From positions 1-6,315 of the forward strand of contig JAJQID010000060.1 of assembly GCA_021199405.1 (NCBI GenBank): a DNA stretch of 6,315 nucleotides. The letters run 5' to 3'. This document shows, piece by piece, positions 4,381 through 6,315 of the stretch (within the stretch, counting starts at the first letter, position 1; each line of letters starts with the position of its first letter). The translations under genes and the position numbers were made by a program. Under the pieces are notes generated by a model. The model did not search any database and was not told the origin of the DNA. It saw only the letters and a list, made by a program, of their open reading frames with translations. This DNA is from Lachnospiraceae bacterium (GTDB lineage Bacteria > Bacillota > Clostridia > Lachnospirales > Lachnospiraceae).

Positions 4381-5120
4381 CCGTTATTCCTTTCCGAAGA
4401 TTCGGTCAAAAGCCTCCTCAGCAGTTGTTCTCGGTTATTGATAAACATCTCCGTGACCTGATAGCTGTCCGTATCCTCATAACTGCAGGGGTGAATCTGT
4501 CCATCATCAAAAGAGAGTATTTCCGCATCAGGTATACCCAGCAGGATTGGAGAGTGTGTTGCTATGATAAACTGAGAGTCTTCTTTCGAGCAGTTTGCAA
4601 TCTCCAATAGAAGCGTCAACTGTCGCTGTGGGGATAACGCTGCCTCCGGCTCATCGAGGATGTACAATCCATTTGGTTTAAATTGTTCCTGTGCAATAAG
4701 CAGGAAACTCTCCCCGTGCGATCTCTTATGCAGTTCATCGGATGGAGCACCGAACGGGCCTTTTGAATATTCTTCTTCCTGTGTCGCCACATTGTAGAAG
4801 CTTTCAGCCCTAAGGAAGTAGCCCCAGCCAGCCTTTCGAGGCGATCTGGAAAGGCGTATCGCGTCACACAGTTCTGAATGCGAATCGTAGGTGGAAAACC
4901 GATAGTTCTTCGTACCGCCTTCCGGATTGAAACCCCAGGCAACTGCAATCGCCTCCAGCAGAGTGGATTTTCCACTTCCGTTTTCTCCTACAAAGAATGT
5001 GACCGGCTTCCGGAATTCAATGTAATCCAGACCTGTCAATGCCTCGATCTTTCTGAGATAGCTGTACTCACCGATTTTGCCCCAGTCTATGTAAGCACCC
5101 TGTAAAAGCTGGTTGTTCAT
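4377..5120 (-). CDS. ABC/SMC-type AAA family ATPase
   Basis: The 247-residue protein contains every nucleotide-binding motif of the ABC/SMC-like ATPase fold: Walker A GENGSGKST (45-53), a signature-like SHGES (134-138), Walker B LYILDEPEAAL (152-161) with catalytic Glu157, and an H-loop THS (188-190). It has no transmembrane part and no Toprim nuclease domain, so it is a soluble single-domain ATPase related to the AAA_21/AAA_23 group often seen beside DNA-acting or defence genes. I place the start at ATG 5120, with GAGGT 7 bases upstream and only 5 bases after the helicase stop; an upstream in-frame ATG at 5150 would overlap the helicase gene. The stop overlaps the next ATG (ATGA). Partner and substrate are unknown. 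Confidence 0.95.
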   Translation of the reverse strand: MNNQLLQGAYIDWGKIGEYSYLRKIEALTGLDYIEFRKPVTFFVGENGSGKSTLLEAIAVAWGFNPEGGTKNYRFSTYDSHSELCDAIRLSRSPRKAGWGYFLRAESFYNVATQEEEYSKGPFGAPSDELHKRSHGESFLLIAQEQFKPNGLYILDEPEAALSPQRQLTLLLEIANCSKEDSQFIIATHSPILLGIPDAEILSFDDGQIHPCSYEDTDSYQVTEMFINNREQLLRRLLTESSERNNG

Positions 5121-5125
5121 TTGTT

Positions 5126-6315
5126 TTACCTCATCTGTCTCTCGATCCACTCCATCAGCACGTTTACCACATATTCCTGTTGCTCCGCCGTCAGTTCAGC
5201 GCCTTTTGGAATTCTGTGCCATTTCTCCAAGCAGCTCCTGCAGCAGGTGGCAGTAGCGTGCTGGGCGATGAACACAGGATGTCCCTTCATGGGCGTCTGT
5301 TTCCCATCATTTGCAGGCTCTGCCGGAGCGAGGCGTTTGCTCACAAAATCCTGCGCATGAGAACGGATCGTGTCCATCCCTTTTTCCTTCACATAAGCTC
5401 TGTCATTTGCTTGCAGAGAAAAACTGCTCCGGAATTTCGATTGGGCGAGGCGGTCGAACAGGTTGCTGCTGCCGTACTGCATGGGCGGTTCTGCGACCAT
5501 CAGGGTCTCGGCACTCTGATCCGGGAAATATGTGCCCCTGTTTCTTCCGGTATTCTGAATTTGCCGTCCGGATCGCTGAATACTTGCAGTTTTCAGAAGC
5601 TGTCCCATATCAGAAGATTGGCGATTGACAGCGGGAGTGGCGGTAGTATCGCGCAACCTTTCTGCCAGTTTCGTGTTCCTCGATGTAGTCGTCTCATTCC
5701 TGACCGCATAAGAGATTGCCTTTTTCTCACCAATCAGCACCAGAATCTTTTTTGCCCGCGTGACGCCGGTATACAGCAGATTACGCTGCAGCATGACATA
5801 ATGGCTCATTGTGAATGGCATAACTACGATAGAATATTCAGAGCCCTGTGCCTTATGGATTGTCGTGGCATAGGCTAACACCAGCTCGTCCAGCTCCGTC
5901 ACATCATAGGTCACTTCACGACCATCGAAGTCAACAATGAGTTCTCCGTCCTCAGTATCCACACGGACAACAATCCCGATGTCCCCATTGAAGACTTCCT
6001 TATCGTAATCATTTTTGATTTGCATCACCTTATCGTGCAGTCGATACTGTGTGCCGCCGCGCTTCAGGAAAATGTTAGTCGGGTTCATGGCTTCCTGCAG
6101 AAGCTGATTTAAATTTGCCGCGCCGCAGACACCGCGCTGCATAGGCGTCAGCACCTGAATATCACGGAAAGCGTCCGCGTGATAATAGCGAGGCAGGTTC
6201 TGCGTGCAGTATTTTACCACCAGATCAGCGGCAGCCTCATTGGTTTCCTGCGCCGCAAAGAAAAAGTCAGAGTCCCGGCCGCCACGCAGGTCTGGCATCT
6301 CGCCATGATTGATCC
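5126..6315 (-). CDS. RecD2-type SF1 helicase, C-terminal part, with DUF4186-like tail (partial at right edge)
   Basis: The frame runs off the right edge (INHGE before the Met at 6298), so the N-terminal half with the Walker motifs is outside. Counting from that Met: RGGRDSDFFF (5-14) is typical of RecD2/TraA helicases; LTPMQRG (50-56) is motif IV; ATTIHKAQGSEY (144-155) is motif V; LLYTGVTRAKK (174-184) is motif VI with the arginine finger Arg181. These belong to the UvrD_C_2 region, which couples ATP hydrolysis to 5'-3' movement on single-stranded DNA. After a linker of about 60 polar residues (215-275), residues 279-390 match what I know as DUF4186: FDRLAQSKFRSSF, DGKQTPMKGHPVFIAQHATATCC..C, EKWHRIPKG, VLMEWIERQM. 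The Cys/His cluster at 340-361 could bind metal. First visible gene of the operon. Confidence 0.94.
   Translation of the reverse strand, partial: INHGEMPDLRGGRDSDFFFAAQETNEAAADLVVKYCTQNLPRYYHADAFRDIQVLTPMQRGVCGAANLNQLLQEAMNPTNIFLKRGGTQYRLHDKVMQIKNDYDKEVFNGDIGIVVRVDTEDGELIVDFDGREVTYDVTELDELVLAYATTIHKAQGSEYSIVVMPFTMSHYVMLQRNLLYTGVTRAKKILVLIGEKKAISYAVRNETTTSRNTKLAERLRDTTATPAVNRQSSDMGQLLKTASIQRSGRQIQNTGRNRGTYFPDQSAETLMVAEPPMQYGSSNLFDRLAQSKFRSSFSLQANDRAYVKEKGMDTIRSHAQDFVSKRLAPAEPANDGKQTPMKGHPVFIAQHATATCCRSCLEKWHRIPKGAELTAEQQEYVVNVLMEWIERQMR

Noticed and set aside
5180..5878. 232-residue plus-strand frame
   Set aside because: It is antisense to the helicase C-terminal region and shows no domain or start signal.

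Overview
The window looks like a chromosomal segment of a low- to mid-GC Firmicute, most likely a gut Clostridia of the Lachnospiraceae type. This rests on AGGAGG-type ribosome binding sites, the protein families present, and small GC-rich palindromic repeats of a style I associate with that group. No database search was possible, so the taxonomy is an inference. Nearly all genes lie on the minus strand, so the functional order runs from right to left.

Right part (6315 to 2694): a compact minus-strand operon. It holds the C-terminal part of a RecD2-type SF1 helicase that carries a C-terminal DUF4186-like domain; an ABC/SMC-type ATPase with all nucleotide-binding motifs; a small beta-rich protein broken by an apparent one-base loss in a G run; and a 403-residue helical protein with glycine-rich hydrophobic stretches. 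The junctions are tight (5 nt gap, ATGA overlap, 20 nt gap), so co-transcription is likely. The joint function is unknown.

Middle (2694 to 2026): a 200-bp interval with a 12-bp palindrome and a large imperfect hairpin, then a stand-alone minus-strand unit with its own promoter, ribosome binding site, 109-codon ORF and intrinsic terminator. The middle of that ORF is tiled almost end to end by six strong hairpins, so it may be a structured RNA as well as, or instead of, a protein gene.

Left-middle (2025 to 294): GC-rich palindromic repeats lead into a tRNA-like sequence of about 126 nt. Its acceptor, D-arm and T-arm are recognisable, but the anticodon arm is opened by a palindromic insertion of about 59 nt. 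It lies in the leader of rtcB, 39 nt before the rtcB start codon. The rtcB product is an apparently complete RNA ligase of 400 residues. A small Xre-type helix-turn-helix gene follows, and its 5' end appears to be replaced by another palindromic repeat. A tRNA-like RNA directly upstream of an RNA-repair ligase is the most interesting arrangement in the window.

Far left (1 to 293): the last 42 codons of a plus-strand ORF of unknown product, a 16-bp inverted repeat with a T-rich loop, and a 9-bp hairpin just after the helix-turn-helix gene.
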